Source: Sanguibacter antarcticus
Lineage (GTDB): Bacteria; Actinomycetota; Actinomycetes; Actinomycetales; Cellulomonadaceae
Direction of reading: 5' to 3'
NCBI RefSeq assembly: GCF_002564005.1
Contig: NZ_PDJG01000001.1
Location: forward strand, 310,001 to 374,000
DNA length: 64,000 bases
The translations under genes were made by a program, and so were the position numbers. A model generated the notes under the pieces. It was not told the DNA's origin, ran no database searches, and worked only from the letters and a program-made list of their open reading frames with translations. Below, piece by piece: positions 1-9,153 of this stretch. Numbering within the stretch: the first letter of the stretch is position 1; the number at the start of each line of letters is the position of its first letter.

Positions 1-1310
1 TTGGTGAACGGGTTCACGGTCTCGCGGTCCCTCGCCTCGACGACGGACCTGAGCTCCGCGGGGTCGATGAGGCCGTCGCCGGTGACCGAGTTCATGCCGG
101 CAGCAAGCTCGTCGAGCGTGTCTGCGACGACGAAGTCCACGCCGCGGCTCTTGAACGCTTCGACGGGTGCGGTAGCACCCTTGCGCACGCGTCCGAGCAC
201 CTGGCGGACGCTTTTGCCCGTGAGGTCAGGGTTCTGCTCGGAGCCCGAGAGGGCGAACTCCTTCTCGATGATCGCCTGGTTGAGGACGAACCAGCTGTAG
301 TCGTGCCCGGTGGTCCGCAGGTGGGCGAGCGTCCCGAGGGTGTCGAAGCCGGGGAAGAGCGGCACGGGCAGGCGGGATCCGGTGGCGTCGAGCCAGAGGG
401 ACGACGGGCCGGGCAGGATCCGGATGCCGTGGGCGGGCCAGACGGGGTCCCAGTTCGTGATGCCCTCGACGTAGTGCCACATCCGGTCGTCGTTGATGGT
501 GCGCGCGCCGGCGGTGCGCGAGATCGCGAGCATGCGCCCGTCGACGTGGGCGGGGACGCCGGTGATCATGTGCTCGGGCGGAGAGCCGAGCCTGCTCGGC
601 CAGGCGGCCCGGACGAGGTCGTGGTCGCCGCCGATCCCGCCGCTCGTCACCAGGACGGCCGCAGCACGCAGCGTGAAGTCGCGGACGGGGGACCGGGAGC
701 TGGGCGCGCCGCGGGGGACGTCGCTCGGGGCGAGCACCGTTCCGCAGACGCCGGTGACGGCGCCGTCCTCGGTGAGCAGAGCGTCGACCCGGTGGCGATG
801 GCGGACCACGATGCGACCTGCGTCGACGTGCTCCCGCACGCGTCGCACGAACGGGGCGAGGATGCCGGGGCCCGTGCCCCACGTGATGTGGAACCGGGGG
901 ACAGAGTTCCCGTGGCCCTGCGCGGTGTACCCGCCGCGCTCGGCCCACCCGACGACAGGGAAGAACCGCACACCCATCGCGTGCAGCCAGGATCGCTTCT
1001 CACCGGCGGCGAAGTCGAGGTAGGCGTCGGCCCAGCGCCGTGGCCACGCGTCCTCGGGACGGTCGAAGCCTGCAGAGCCGGCCCAGTCCTGGCGCGCGAG
1101 GTCGATCGAGTCGCGGACACCCATGCGTCGTTGCTCGGGAGAGTCGACGAGGAAGAGGCCCCCGAACGACCAGAACGCCTGCCCGCCGAGCGACTGCGCA
1201 GGTTCTTGGTCGACGATGACCACGGACCGACCGGCGTCGGCAGCTTCTGCCGCTGCGACGAGCCCGGCGAGGCCGGCGCCCACGATGATGACATCACTGG
1301 CATCTGACAT
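1..1310 (-). CDS. FAD-binding dehydrogenase (KstD-like, COG3573 type), 3' end off window
   Basis: A flavoprotein of the FAD-binding dehydrogenase family related to 3-ketosteroid dehydrogenase and fumarate reductase flavoproteins; the substrate is unknown. The N-terminus has the dinucleotide-binding loop GAGLAGL (residues 11-17) followed by the acidic end of the second strand (VVIVDQE). Next comes the family's GGQAFWSFGGLF stretch, which lies near the flavin in this family. About 436 residues are visible before the window edge. Complete relatives are about 550 residues, so the C-terminal catalytic/FAD-closing part is missing here. The start is the ATG at 1310, the one that begins directly before the FAD loop. 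It is divergent from the Bax-inhibitor gene. The family is secure; calling it steroid-active would be a guess. Confidence 0.8.
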   Translation of the reverse strand, partial: MSDASDVIIVGAGLAGLVAAAEAADAGRSVVIVDQEPAQSLGGQAFWSFGGLFLVDSPEQRRMGVRDSIDLARQDWAGSAGFDRPEDAWPRRWADAYLDFAAGEKRSWLHAMGVRFFPVVGWAERGGYTAQGHGNSVPRFHITWGTGPGILAPFVRRVREHVDAGRIVVRHRHRVDALLTEDGAVTGVCGTVLAPSDVPRGAPSSRSPVRDFTLRAAAVLVTSGGIGGDHDLVRAAWPSRLGSPPEHMITGVPAHVDGRMLAISRTAGARTINDDRMWHYVEGITNWDPVWPAHGIRILPGPSSLWLDATGSRLPVPLFPGFDTLGTLAHLRTTGHDYSWFVLNQAIIEKEFALSGSEQNPDLTGKSVRQVLGRVRKGATAPVEAFKSRGVDFVVADTLDELAAGMNSVTGDGLIDPAELRSVVEARDRETVNPFT

Positions 1311-1408
1311 GTCAGAAGTAGACCACGGTGCGGTCGCCAGGTGTGCACGACCTGTGCTGATGAACTGTCGGTATGGCGTTCTCCCCCCTGGGAACTAGGA
1401 CGCGCGAT

Positions 1409-1418
1409 CGAACGTTCG
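1409..1418. promoter_or_regulatory. Palindrome CGAACGTTCG in the divergent intergenic region
   Basis: A perfect 10-bp palindrome lies about 100 bp from each flanking start codon, between the FAD dehydrogenase and the Bax-inhibitor gene. A second GAAC half-element follows at about 1426. It resembles an operator for a dimeric regulator of the TetR type, but no regulator gene is adjacent. Function is inferred from symmetry and position only. Confidence 0.3.
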
Positions 1419-1507
1419 TTACAGTTGAACGGTAGGAACAACCGGCCAGCGAGATCCACTCGGCTGGCGCGAGAGCGTCGGACCGGAACCGCGACCAGGA
1501 GGCATGT

Positions 1508-2365
1508 GTGGGAAGCCCAGTTTTCTCCAAGAGCAGTGCGTTCAGCCCGAACGCCGACCGGTCTCAGGGGGGTGCGTCGGCATACCAGGGCCAGTCCGCT
1601 CAGGCACAGTATGGCCAGCCTGCTGGCTACGGCCAGTCCGCCGGCTACGGCTCGGTGCCGGACGCCGCGACGCTCGGCTCGATGTACGGGGCCCCGTCGG
1701 CGACGACCGCCCAGACGGGCCGGCTGACGTATGACGACGTCATCATCAAGACGGTCGGTCTGCTCGCGATCGTCATCGCGTTCGCCGCGATCACGTGGTT
1801 CACGGTTCCCGAGCTGTTCTTCGTCGGCGCGATCGTCGGCCTGGTCCTCGGTCTCGTCAACGCGTTCAAGCGCGAGCCGAGCCCGGTCCTCATCGTCGCC
1901 TACGCGATCGCCGAGGGAGTGTTCGTCGGTGGGCTGAGCGCGTACTTCGAGGCCGCGTGGGACGGGATCGTCCTCCAGGCGGTCGTCGCGACGTTTGCGA
2001 CCTTCACCGCGTGCCTGTTCCTCTTCCGGTCAGGTCGCGTCCGCGTGACGCCGCGGTTCACGCGCTGGCTCTTGTTCTCGATGGTCGGGTACATGGCGTT
2101 CTCGCTCATCAACCTCGTCGTCATCCTCGCCGGCGGGGCAGAGGGCTGGGGCCTGCGGAGCGGCTGGTTCGGTATCGCGATCGGTCTCGTCGCCGTCGGG
2201 CTCGCGTCCGCGTCGCTCATCGTCGACTTCGACAGCATCCAGCGCGGTGTGCGCAACGGCGTCCCGGCGAAGTTTGCCTGGACAGCGGCGTTCGGTCTCG
2301 TCGTCACCCTCATCTGGCTGTACATCGAGTTCCTCCGGATCCTCGCGATCTTCCAGAGCGACTGA
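1508..2365 (+). CDS. Bax inhibitor-1/YccA family membrane protein
   Basis: An integral membrane protein of the actinobacterial Bax inhibitor-1/YccA family (TMBIM-like). Its role in bacteria is not settled; relatives in other systems are linked to ion leak or membrane protease control. The first 75 residues are soluble and Gln/Gly/Tyr/Ser-rich, with repeats of the QPAGYGQSAGYG type. About seven hydrophobic helices follow from residue 80 to the C-terminus, and a short charged segment between helices (FKREPSP) fits the family. The GTG at 1508 is chosen because AGGAGG at 1497-1502 sits 5 nt before it; the ATG at 1504 is out of frame and too close. A strong hairpin follows the gene. Confidence 0.85.
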   Translation: MGSPVFSKSSAFSPNADRSQGGASAYQGQSAQAQYGQPAGYGQSAGYGSVPDAATLGSMYGAPSATTAQTGRLTYDDVIIKTVGLLAIVIAFAAITWFTVPELFFVGAIVGLVLGLVNAFKREPSPVLIVAYAIAEGVFVGGLSAYFEAAWDGIVLQAVVATFATFTACLFLFRSGRVRVTPRFTRWLLFSMVGYMAFSLINLVVILAGGAEGWGLRSGWFGIAIGLVAVGLASASLIVDFDSIQRGVRNGVPAKFAWTAAFGLVVTLIWLYIEFLRILAIFQSD

Positions 2366-2393
2366 GCGAACCAGCGTTCTGCATGATCTGATG

Positions 2394-2421
2394 GTGGGCG
2401 CCCGCTCCAGCGGGCGCCCAC
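2394..2421 (+). terminator. Hairpin terminator after Bax-inhibitor gene
   Basis: A 13-bp perfect stem (2394-2406 with 2409-2421, GTGGGCGCCCGCT and its complement) closes on a 2-nt gap 28 nt after the stop codon. There is no T-run, as is usual in high-GC actinobacteria. It sits 24 nt before the FKBP start, so it separates two co-directional genes. Confidence 0.65.
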
Positions 2422-2445
2422 ACCCTTCAAACGAGAGGTACCCCT

Positions 2446-2850
2446 ATGTCGATCGAGCTTCCTCAGGCGACAGGCACCTACGGCGAGAAGCCGCAGCTGA
2501 CGTTCCCGAGCGGCGGTGCGCCCGAGGGCCTCGTCGTGAAGGTCCTGGTCCAGGGTGACGGAGCCGAGGTGGTGTCCGGGAACACCATCGTCGTGAACTA
2601 TCTCGGCCAGTCGTGGGCCGGCGGAGTCTTCGACAACTCGTACGACCGCGGTGCACCGATCGACTTCCCGATCGGTGTCGGCGCCGTCATCGGTGGCTGG
2701 GACCAGGGCCTCGTCGGGCAGACGATCGGCTCCCGTGTCCTCCTGTCGATCCCGCCGGAGCTGGCCTACGGCCAGCGCGGGGTCCCGCAGGCCGGTATCG
2801 CCGGCGGCGCCACGCTCGTCTTCGTGGTCGACATCGTCGACGCCGCCTGA
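2446..2850 (+). CDS. FKBP-type peptidyl-prolyl cis-trans isomerase
   Basis: Catalyses cis-trans isomerisation of Xaa-Pro bonds. The 134-residue protein is a single FKBP domain with no signal peptide, so it is probably cytoplasmic. The family signatures are visible: the VNYLGQSWAGGVFDNSYDRG region, the GWDQGLVGQ turn, the strand with IPPELAYG, and the closing hydrophobic strand LVFVVDIVD. Length is typical for the short actinobacterial FKBPs. The ATG at 2446 is preceded by GAGAGG about 8 nt upstream. It is flanked by hairpins on both sides, so it is probably a single-gene transcript. Confidence 0.92.
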   Translation: MSIELPQATGTYGEKPQLTFPSGGAPEGLVVKVLVQGDGAEVVSGNTIVVNYLGQSWAGGVFDNSYDRGAPIDFPIGVGAVIGGWDQGLVGQTIGSRVLLSIPPELAYGQRGVPQAGIAGGATLVFVVDIVDAA

Positions 2851-2868
2851 CGTAGTCCTGCACGACGC

Positions 2869-2905
2869 ACCGAGGCCGCCCTCCCGACAGGAGAGCGGCC
2901 TCGGT
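2869..2905 (+). terminator. Hairpin terminator after FKBP gene
   Basis: An 11-bp stem (ACCGAGGCCGC at 2869-2879 pairing with 2895-2905) with a 15-nt loop lies 19 nt after the FKBP stop. It is the only clear secondary structure before the next gene. Confidence 0.65.
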
Positions 2906-3024
2906 CGTACCCGGAGCAGCCCGGACGGTCCAGCTCGTGCTCCGCCCTGCGACGGAGCCGCGGCGCCGAGACGTCAGACCCAGGGGTGATGTCCTCGAGG
3001 CTGGTCGTCCGCCAGTCTGGGACG

Positions 3025-3984
3025 GTGAGCACACCGAGCACCTCCGTCCGCGCGCCGCGAGCAGCCCGAGGACTGCACGCGCTGCGCAGCGCCCTCGGCG
3101 CCGTCGCGCTCGCGGGCCTGCTCTCGGGGTGCACCGGACCGGATCCGCTGACGCCGCTGGAGGACGGGGACGCGCCGCAGGCCGACGCAGACCGCCAGGC
3201 GCACCGGCTCGAGCTCGTCCTCGAGAACCTCGAGCTGCGCTACGCCGTCTCCGACACCTCGAACCCTCCGCACCTCCTTGCACCGTTCGTCCCCGCCGAG
3301 CAGGCCGCCCTCGCGCTCACCGAGCAGCTCGCGCTCGGGAACCAGGCCCAGGCGTACGTCAGCGCCCACGCCGCGTACCTCGACGACGAGCTGGCCGGGA
3401 CAGACCGCCCGGACGACGTCGACGTCGTGGTGGACGACGTGACGGTCCTCGGCTCGGCTGCCGGGGATCCGGTCGCTCGCGTGTCCGTGGTCACGACGTA
3501 CGGCTTCGACGACGCGCCGTCGACCACGACGACCACCGAGTACGCCATCTCGTGGTCCTCGCGGTCCGTGACGGCGGACGGGTCGCCCGCCTCGTCTCCC
3601 GGGGACGACGAGGTGGACGACCCCGGCGCCGTCCGCCTCGAGGCGGTCTACCCCCTCTACGAGGACGGTGGGCGCCCCGCCCTCGACAGCGGTGAAGGAA
3701 CGGGCTCCGCGAGCAACGCGGTCCACGACTACCTGCGTGCCGTGACCTACGGCTCGAGCCGGGACGTCGATGCGTTGGAGGGCAGCATCCGCACGTCGGA
3801 CGAGCTGCGCGAGGTTCTCAAGGAGGAGCTGGCCGCGTCGCCCCGCTACACCCCGGTCGAGATCCCTGCGGCGCGGGCAGGGAACGAGCACGTCCTCTAC
3901 GTGGTCCCGGCGACCGGTGCCCAGGCTCTGCGCCTCGACGTGACCCTCACCGACGCCGGCCCGACGGTTGTGCCGCGGCTCTGA
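3025..3984 (+). CDS. Predicted lipoprotein of unknown function
   Basis: A secreted, lipid-anchored protein that I cannot assign to a family. From the GTG at 3025, the N-terminus is Arg-rich, then a hydrophobic stretch ends in the lipobox LLSGC with Cys36 as the lipidation site. The mature part of about 280 residues is Asp/Glu-rich. Its C-terminal half contains a segment (around NAVHDYLRAVTYG) that could be a small alpha/beta fold. Start choice: CAGTCT at 3013-3018 lies 6 nt before GTG 3025, matching the leaderless layout seen at other genes here. An in-frame GTG/ATG at 2986/2989 would give an unusually long signal n-region. The downstream cbs has its own promoter. Confidence 0.7.
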   Translation: MSTPSTSVRAPRAARGLHALRSALGAVALAGLLSGCTGPDPLTPLEDGDAPQADADRQAHRLELVLENLELRYAVSDTSNPPHLLAPFVPAEQAALALTEQLALGNQAQAYVSAHAAYLDDELAGTDRPDDVDVVVDDVTVLGSAAGDPVARVSVVTTYGFDDAPSTTTTTEYAISWSSRSVTADGSPASSPGDDEVDDPGAVRLEAVYPLYEDGGRPALDSGEGTGSASNAVHDYLRAVTYGSSRDVDALEGSIRTSDELREVLKEELAASPRYTPVEIPAARAGNEHVLYVVPATGAQALRLDVTLTDAGPTVVPRL

Positions 3985-3992
3985 CGCCTCGC

Positions 3993-3998
3993 TACGGT
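3993..3998 (+). promoter_or_regulatory. -10 box of a leaderless cbs transcript
   Basis: TACGGT ends 6 nt before the cbs ATG at 4005, and no Shine-Dalgarno sequence is present. This is the TANNNT spacing expected when transcription starts at the start codon. Confidence 0.5.
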
Positions 3999-4004
3999 GT
4001 GTCC

Positions 4005-5402
<1,398 letters not shown>

Positions 5403-5407
5403 CGCGT

Positions 5408-5413
5408 TAGCCT
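5408..5413 (+). promoter_or_regulatory. -10 box of a possible leaderless metB transcript
   Basis: TAGCCT ends 6 nt before the GTG start at 5420. The GGGAGG that abuts the GTG has no spacer, so it is poorly placed as a ribosome binding site. An internal promoter giving leaderless metB mRNA is the better reading. Confidence 0.45.
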
Positions 5414-5419
5414 GGGAGG

Positions 5420-6661
5420 GTGACACACACTCCTGAGCACCCGACCAGCGACGCCACCACACCCTCCGCGCACGACTGGTCCGCAACCGGGCTGGCGACG
5501 CGCGCGATCCACGCAGGACAGGCCCCCGACGCCGCCACCGGAGCGGTCGTGACACCGATCTACCAGGTGTCCACGTACAAGCAAGACGGCGTCGGTGGCC
5601 TGCGGGGAGGCTACGAGTACTCACGCTCGGGCAACCCGACCCGAGACGCGCTCCAAGAGGCCCTGGCCTCGGTCGAGTCCGGCGAGCGCGCATTCGCGCT
5701 CGCGTCCGGTCTCGCGGCCGAGGACGTGCTGCTGCGGGCGATCCTGCGCCCCGGCGGCCACATCGTCATGCCCGACGACGCGTACGGCGGCACCTACCGG
5801 CTCGTGCACCGCGTCCTCGGCGCGTGGGGCGTCGAGCACACCCCCGTCAACACGTCCGACCCGGCAGCCGTCGCTGCCGCCATCCAGCCCGGCCGGACGG
5901 CTGCGGTGTGGGTCGAGACCCCGTCGAACCCGCTCCTCGGTGTGAGCGACATCGCGGTGCTCGCCGACGTCGCGCACGCCGCCGGTGCGCTCCTCGTCGT
6001 CGACAACACCTTCGCGACGCCCGCCCTCCAGCAGCCGCTCACCCTCGGCGCCGACGCCGTCGTCCACTCGACGACGAAGTACATCGGCGGGCACTCCGAC
6101 GTCGTCGGCGGCGCGGTCGTCACCGCCCCCGGAGCAGTCCTGCCCAGCGGCGCCACCGGTCCGACCGGCTCGCAGGCGCTCGCCGACGCCGTCGGCTTCT
6201 ACCAGAACGCAGCAGGCGCCGTTGCCGGACCGTTCGACGCGTGGCTCACGCTGCGCGGACTGAAGACGCTCAGCCTGCGCATGGAGCGGCACAGCTCGAA
6301 CGCCGCAGCCGTGGCCCAGTTCCTCGAGAGCCACCCGAAGGTCGCGTCGGTCCTCTACCCCGGCCTGGCATCGCACCCGCAGCACGATCTCGCCGCACGC
6401 CAGATGTCCGCGTTCGGCGGCATGGTCTCGTTCCGCACAGGGTCGCTCGACAGCGCGCTCGCGGTCGTCGACCGGACGAAGATCTTCCTGCTCGCGGAGT
6501 CTCTCGGAGGCGTCGAGTCGCTCATCGAGCACCCGGGCAAGATGACCCACGCGTCCGTCGCCGGGTCGGCGCTCGAGGTGCCCGAGGACCTCGTGCGGGT
6601 CTCGGTCGGCATCGAGGACCTCGACGACCTCGTCGCCGACCTTGCGCAGGCACTGGCCTGA
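5420..6661 (+). CDS. metB: Cystathionine gamma-synthase/lyase (Cys/Met metabolism PLP enzyme)
   Basis: A PLP enzyme of the Cys/Met metabolism family. Either cystathionine gamma-synthase or gamma-lyase activity is possible; next to cbs it probably completes conversion of homocysteine sulfur to cysteine. The PLP lysine is Lys220 in STTKYIGGHSD. The YSRSGNPTR segment contributes the subunit-interface phosphate contacts, and the C-terminal half holds the LGGVESLIEHP signature. At 413 residues it is slightly longer than usual because of a polar N-terminal extension of about 25 residues. The stop overlaps the next start by 1 nt (TGATG), so the following SelT/W/H-like protein is translationally coupled. 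Confidence 0.92.
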   Translation: MTHTPEHPTSDATTPSAHDWSATGLATRAIHAGQAPDAATGAVVTPIYQVSTYKQDGVGGLRGGYEYSRSGNPTRDALQEALASVESGERAFALASGLAAEDVLLRAILRPGGHIVMPDDAYGGTYRLVHRVLGAWGVEHTPVNTSDPAAVAAAIQPGRTAAVWVETPSNPLLGVSDIAVLADVAHAAGALLVVDNTFATPALQQPLTLGADAVVHSTTKYIGGHSDVVGGAVVTAPGAVLPSGATGPTGSQALADAVGFYQNAAGAVAGPFDAWLTLRGLKTLSLRMERHSSNAAAVAQFLESHPKVASVLYPGLASHPQHDLAARQMSAFGGMVSFRTGSLDSALAVVDRTKIFLLAESLGGVESLIEHPGKMTHASVAGSALEVPEDLVRVSVGIEDLDDLVADLAQALA

Positions 6662-6966
6662 TGGCGACGAAGGCGCGCGTCGCGATCACCTACTGCACCC
6701 AGTGCCGGTGGCTCATGCGCGCGGCCTGGATGGCTCAGGAGCTCCTCACGACGTTCCCCGACGACCTCGGTGAGGTGGCTCTCGTGCCGACGACCGGCGG
6801 GGTGTTCCGCATCGCGGTGGACGGCGAGACCATCTGGAACCGCAAGGTCGACGGGGGATTCCCTGAGATCACGGTGCTCAAGCGGCTGGTCCGCGACCGG
6901 GTGGCCCCGGGACGCTCCCTGGGGCACGCGGACGCGGCGGCCCAGGCCGACCTGTCGACCGGCTGA
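6661..6966 (+). CDS. SelT/SelW/SelH (Rdx) family redox protein
   Basis: A small thioredoxin-like protein of the Rdx family (101 residues). The redox motif is C12-T-Q-C15, a Cys-Cys version of the CXXU motif of eukaryotic selenoprotein W, so no selenocysteine is needed. The rest of the fold is recognisable: a helix after the motif (RAAWMAQELLTTF), the strand GGVFRIAVDG, and KVDGGFPEITVLKRLVRD. The start ATG overlaps the metB stop by one base and there is no separate promoter, so expression follows metB. A thiol-redox role linked to sulfur amino acid metabolism is suggested by context. The physiological substrate is unknown. Confidence 0.88.
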   Translation: MATKARVAITYCTQCRWLMRAAWMAQELLTTFPDDLGEVALVPTTGGVFRIAVDGETIWNRKVDGGFPEITVLKRLVRDRVAPGRSLGHADAAAQADLSTG

Positions 6967-6996
6967 CACGCCCGCGACCGCGTCACGGGGAGCAGA

Positions 6997-7404
6997 TCAG
7001 TCGCGCTCGGCGTTCTCTGCCTTCTTGGCGATCTTGGCGTCTCGTGCCGCGATGCGGTCTTCTTCGGCGCGCACCTCGAGCTGGATCGCACGCTCTCGCA
7101 CGAGCCAGTCGGGCTCGTCCTCGCGCAGCTCGTTGATCTCGTCGGTGGTGAGCGCCTCGGTCACGCCGCCGCGTGCGAGCCCGGCGATCGAGATGCCGAG
7201 GCGTGCAGCGACGGTGGGGCGGGGGTGCGGGCCGTTACGGCGCAGCTCGGTGAGCCACTCCGGCGGGTCCGTCTGCAGCGTGCTGAGCTGATCACGGGTG
7301 ATCACGCCCTCCTGGAACTCCGCGGGAGCAGCAGGCAGGTACACGCCCAGCTTCTTCGCCGCGGTAGCGGGCTTCATGGTCTGGGGTGTCTTGGACGACG
7401 TCAT
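6997..7404 (-). CDS. DUF5997 family protein with HTH-like segment
   Basis: A 135-residue actinobacterial protein of unknown function (DUF5997). The recognisable part is the N-terminal KPATAAKKLGVYLP stretch and the following PAEFQ. Residues 63-79 (PTVAARLGISIAGLARG) read like a helix-turn-helix. The C-terminus is a charged, Ala/Glu/Lys-rich helix. It is divergent from an HTH-less LysR substrate-binding protein at 7445, a pairing I associate with this family. Translation appears leaderless: TATCCT ends 6 nt upstream of the ATG on the minus strand. A DNA-binding role is inferred from the HTH-like segment and the partner gene. Confidence 0.8.
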   Translation of the reverse strand: MTSSKTPQTMKPATAAKKLGVYLPAAPAEFQEGVITRDQLSTLQTDPPEWLTELRRNGPHPRPTVAARLGISIAGLARGGVTEALTTDEINELREDEPDWLVRERAIQLEVRAEEDRIAARDAKIAKKAENAERD

Positions 7405-7410
7405 GGCTCA

Positions 7411-7438
7411 AGGATATCGGCCATCGCCCGGGTAGCCT
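7411..7438. promoter_or_regulatory. Interlocked back-to-back leaderless promoters
   Basis: On the minus strand TATCCT (7416-7411) ends 6 nt before the DUF5997 ATG. On the plus strand TAGCCT (7433-7438) ends 6 nt before the GTG of the LysR-like gene. The two -10 boxes are 16 bp apart, so the expected -35 position of each falls on the -10 of the other. Both promoters can hardly be occupied by polymerase at once. Confidence 0.55.
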
Positions 7439-7444
7439 GACTGT

Positions 7445-8275
7445 GTGCCTCCTGCCCCCGACGAGACCCCGTCCTCCGACCGCCGTTCCTTCCGTCTCGC
7501 GTACGCCCCTGGGGTGACGCCGGCGAAGTGGGTCGGTGTGTGGCGCGAGCGTCTCCCCGACGTCGACCTCGTGCTCGTCCCCGTCGACGCGCTCGACGGC
7601 GGTGCGGCTCTGCGCGAGGACCGTGCAGACGCAGGCCTGCTCCGGATGCCCGTGCCCGGCGACGACGTCAGCATGATCCCGCTGTACACGGAGGTTCCTG
7701 TCGTCGTCGTCGGCAAGGAGCACGCGATCGCGGCGTTCGCCGACATCGCGGTCTCCGACCTCGAGGACGAGGTGCTCTTGCGTCCGCTCGACGAGAGCCT
7801 GGAGTGGCCGGAGCTGCCCGGACAGCCGGCGACGGAGCGGCCGGCCAGCACCGGCGACGCCGTCGAGCTCGTGGCCGCGGGAGTCGGCGTGGTCGTCGTG
7901 CCCCAGTCCGTGGCCCGGCTCCACCACCGCAAAGACGTGACGTACCGGCCCGTGACGGACGGGCCCGGATCCAGGGTGGGCCTCGCCTGGCTCGAGGGCC
8001 GCTCGACCGACCTCGTCGAGGAGATGGTCGGGATCGTTCGCGGACGGACCGCCAACAGCTCGCGCGGGCGCTCGAAGCCCGACGCCGCCCCGACGACGGC
8101 CGAGCCGCGAGCAGCAACCAAGAACAGCTCCGCTCCGCCCTCGAAGGCACAGCTGAAGAGCGCGGCTGCCCGTCTGGCTGCTGACCGCAAGGCGGCGTTC
8201 GAGCGGAAGTCCGCCGCCCGCACCGGCGCCAAGCGTGGCGGGAAGCCGAGCATCGGCAAGCGCGGCAAGCGCTGA
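7445..8275 (+). CDS. LysR-type substrate-binding domain protein lacking the HTH
   Basis: A 276-residue protein corresponding to the periplasmic-binding-like effector domain of LysR regulators. Strands and loops of the two lobes are visible at residues 16-195 (FRLAYAPGVTPAKW, RADAGLLRMP, PVVVVGKEHAIA, VAAGVGVVVVP). No N-terminal winged helix precedes it: residue 16 already starts the first lobe strand. Residues 200-276 form a Lys/Arg/Ala-rich tail that could contact nucleic acid or a partner. The start GTG is set by TAGCCT 6 nt upstream and the lack of any earlier in-frame domain. Divergence from DUF5997 suggests that the sensor and a DNA-binding module are encoded separately. The ligand is unknown. 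Confidence 0.82.
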   Translation: MPPAPDETPSSDRRSFRLAYAPGVTPAKWVGVWRERLPDVDLVLVPVDALDGGAALREDRADAGLLRMPVPGDDVSMIPLYTEVPVVVVGKEHAIAAFADIAVSDLEDEVLLRPLDESLEWPELPGQPATERPASTGDAVELVAAGVGVVVVPQSVARLHHRKDVTYRPVTDGPGSRVGLAWLEGRSTDLVEEMVGIVRGRTANSSRGRSKPDAAPTTAEPRAATKNSSAPPSKAQLKSAAARLAADRKAAFERKSAARTGAKRGGKPSIGKRGKR

Positions 8276-8320
8276 CCGTTCCCCGGACCGTCGGCGCCTG
8301 GGCCGGTGGGGTCTGCTAGG

Positions 8321-8986
8321 TCAGGACGGGACCGGGCACGCGACGCCCGTGGAGTGCACCGGGCAGTACCCGCCCGGGTTCTTCTCGAGGTACTGCTGGT
8401 GGTAGCCCTCCGCGTAGTAGAACCGGCCCGCCTCTTCTGCGGAGCGGACATCGGTGGTGATAGCACCGAAGCTCCGCTCGGCGAGCTTCGTCTGGAAGGC
8501 GGCGAGCGTCGCCTCGGCGGCGTCACGCTGCTCCGGCGTGGTCCAGTACACCGCCGAGCGGTACTGCGTGCCGACGTCGTTGCCCTGACGGAACCCCTGC
8601 GTGGGGTCGTGCGACTCCCAGAACGTCCGCAGCAGCTCTGTGTCGCTCACCACGGTCGGGTCGTACGCGACCATGACCATCTCGACGTGACCGGTCATCG
8701 CCGAGCAGACCTCCTCGTACGACGGGTTCGGGGTGTACCCGCCCTGATACCCGACCGCCGTGGAGATCACTCCCGGAAGCTGCCAGAACTCCTTCTCTGC
8801 GCCCCAGAAGCACCCGAGACCGAGGTAGACCACCTGGGTCCCCTCGGGCCACGGGCCGGCGAGCGGGGTGCCGAGCACGACGTGCGTCTCGGGCACCGTG
8901 TAGGTGGGCGTGGGCCGACCGCTGAGCGCGCGCTCCGGCGAGACCATCGAGGTCTTGAGGGACGATCCGAACAACGAGCCGAACAT
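8321..8986 (-). CDS. msrA: Peptide-methionine (S)-S-oxide reductase
   Basis: Reduces methionine-S-sulfoxide in proteins or free methionine using thioredoxin. The catalytic motif GCFWG places the nucleophilic cysteine at Cys59. The family's [16 protein letters not shown] and [11 protein letters not shown] segments follow, and a resolving-type cysteine pair lies near the C-terminus ([14 protein letters not shown]). The start is ATG 8986 because AGGAGG lies 5-6 nt before it; the frame is open further upstream but without a ribosome site. The 40-residue N-terminal extension before the core is common in actinobacterial MsrA. It is convergent with the LysR-like gene, with 45 nt between them and no clear terminator. 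Confidence 0.95.
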   Translation of the reverse strand: MFGSLFGSSLKTSMVSPERALSGRPTPTYTVPETHVVLGTPLAGPWPEGTQVVYLGLGCFWGAEKEFWQLPGVISTAVGYQGGYTPNPSYEEVCSAMTGHVEMVMVAYDPTVVSDTELLRTFWESHDPTQGFRQGNDVGTQYRSAVYWTTPEQRDAAEATLAAFQTKLAERSFGAITTDVRSAEEAGRFYYAEGYHQQYLEKNPGGYCPVHSTGVACPVPS

Positions 8987-9153
8987 GGTGCCTCCTGGTG
9001 GTGACGTGCGCGTGCGGGTGCGTGGGCAGTCGAGCTGCCTGAGGGGGTCAACACCTCGCGGACCTGGGGTGTTCCCGGTCCGCGTGCACCGTAGCCTTGG
9101 GGACGGACCGCGGCGGACGCGCTGCAGCCGACACGTATCGAGAGGAACCACAC

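Noticed and set aside
5403..5419. SAM or other sulfur riboswitch before metB
   Set aside because: The gap is only 17 nt and contains the -10 box of a leaderless transcript, leaving no room for a riboswitch.
6967..6996. Hairpin between the SelT/W/H-like gene and DUF5997
   Set aside because: The TGAC/GTCA ends pair over only four to six bases with mismatches, too weak to call a terminator.
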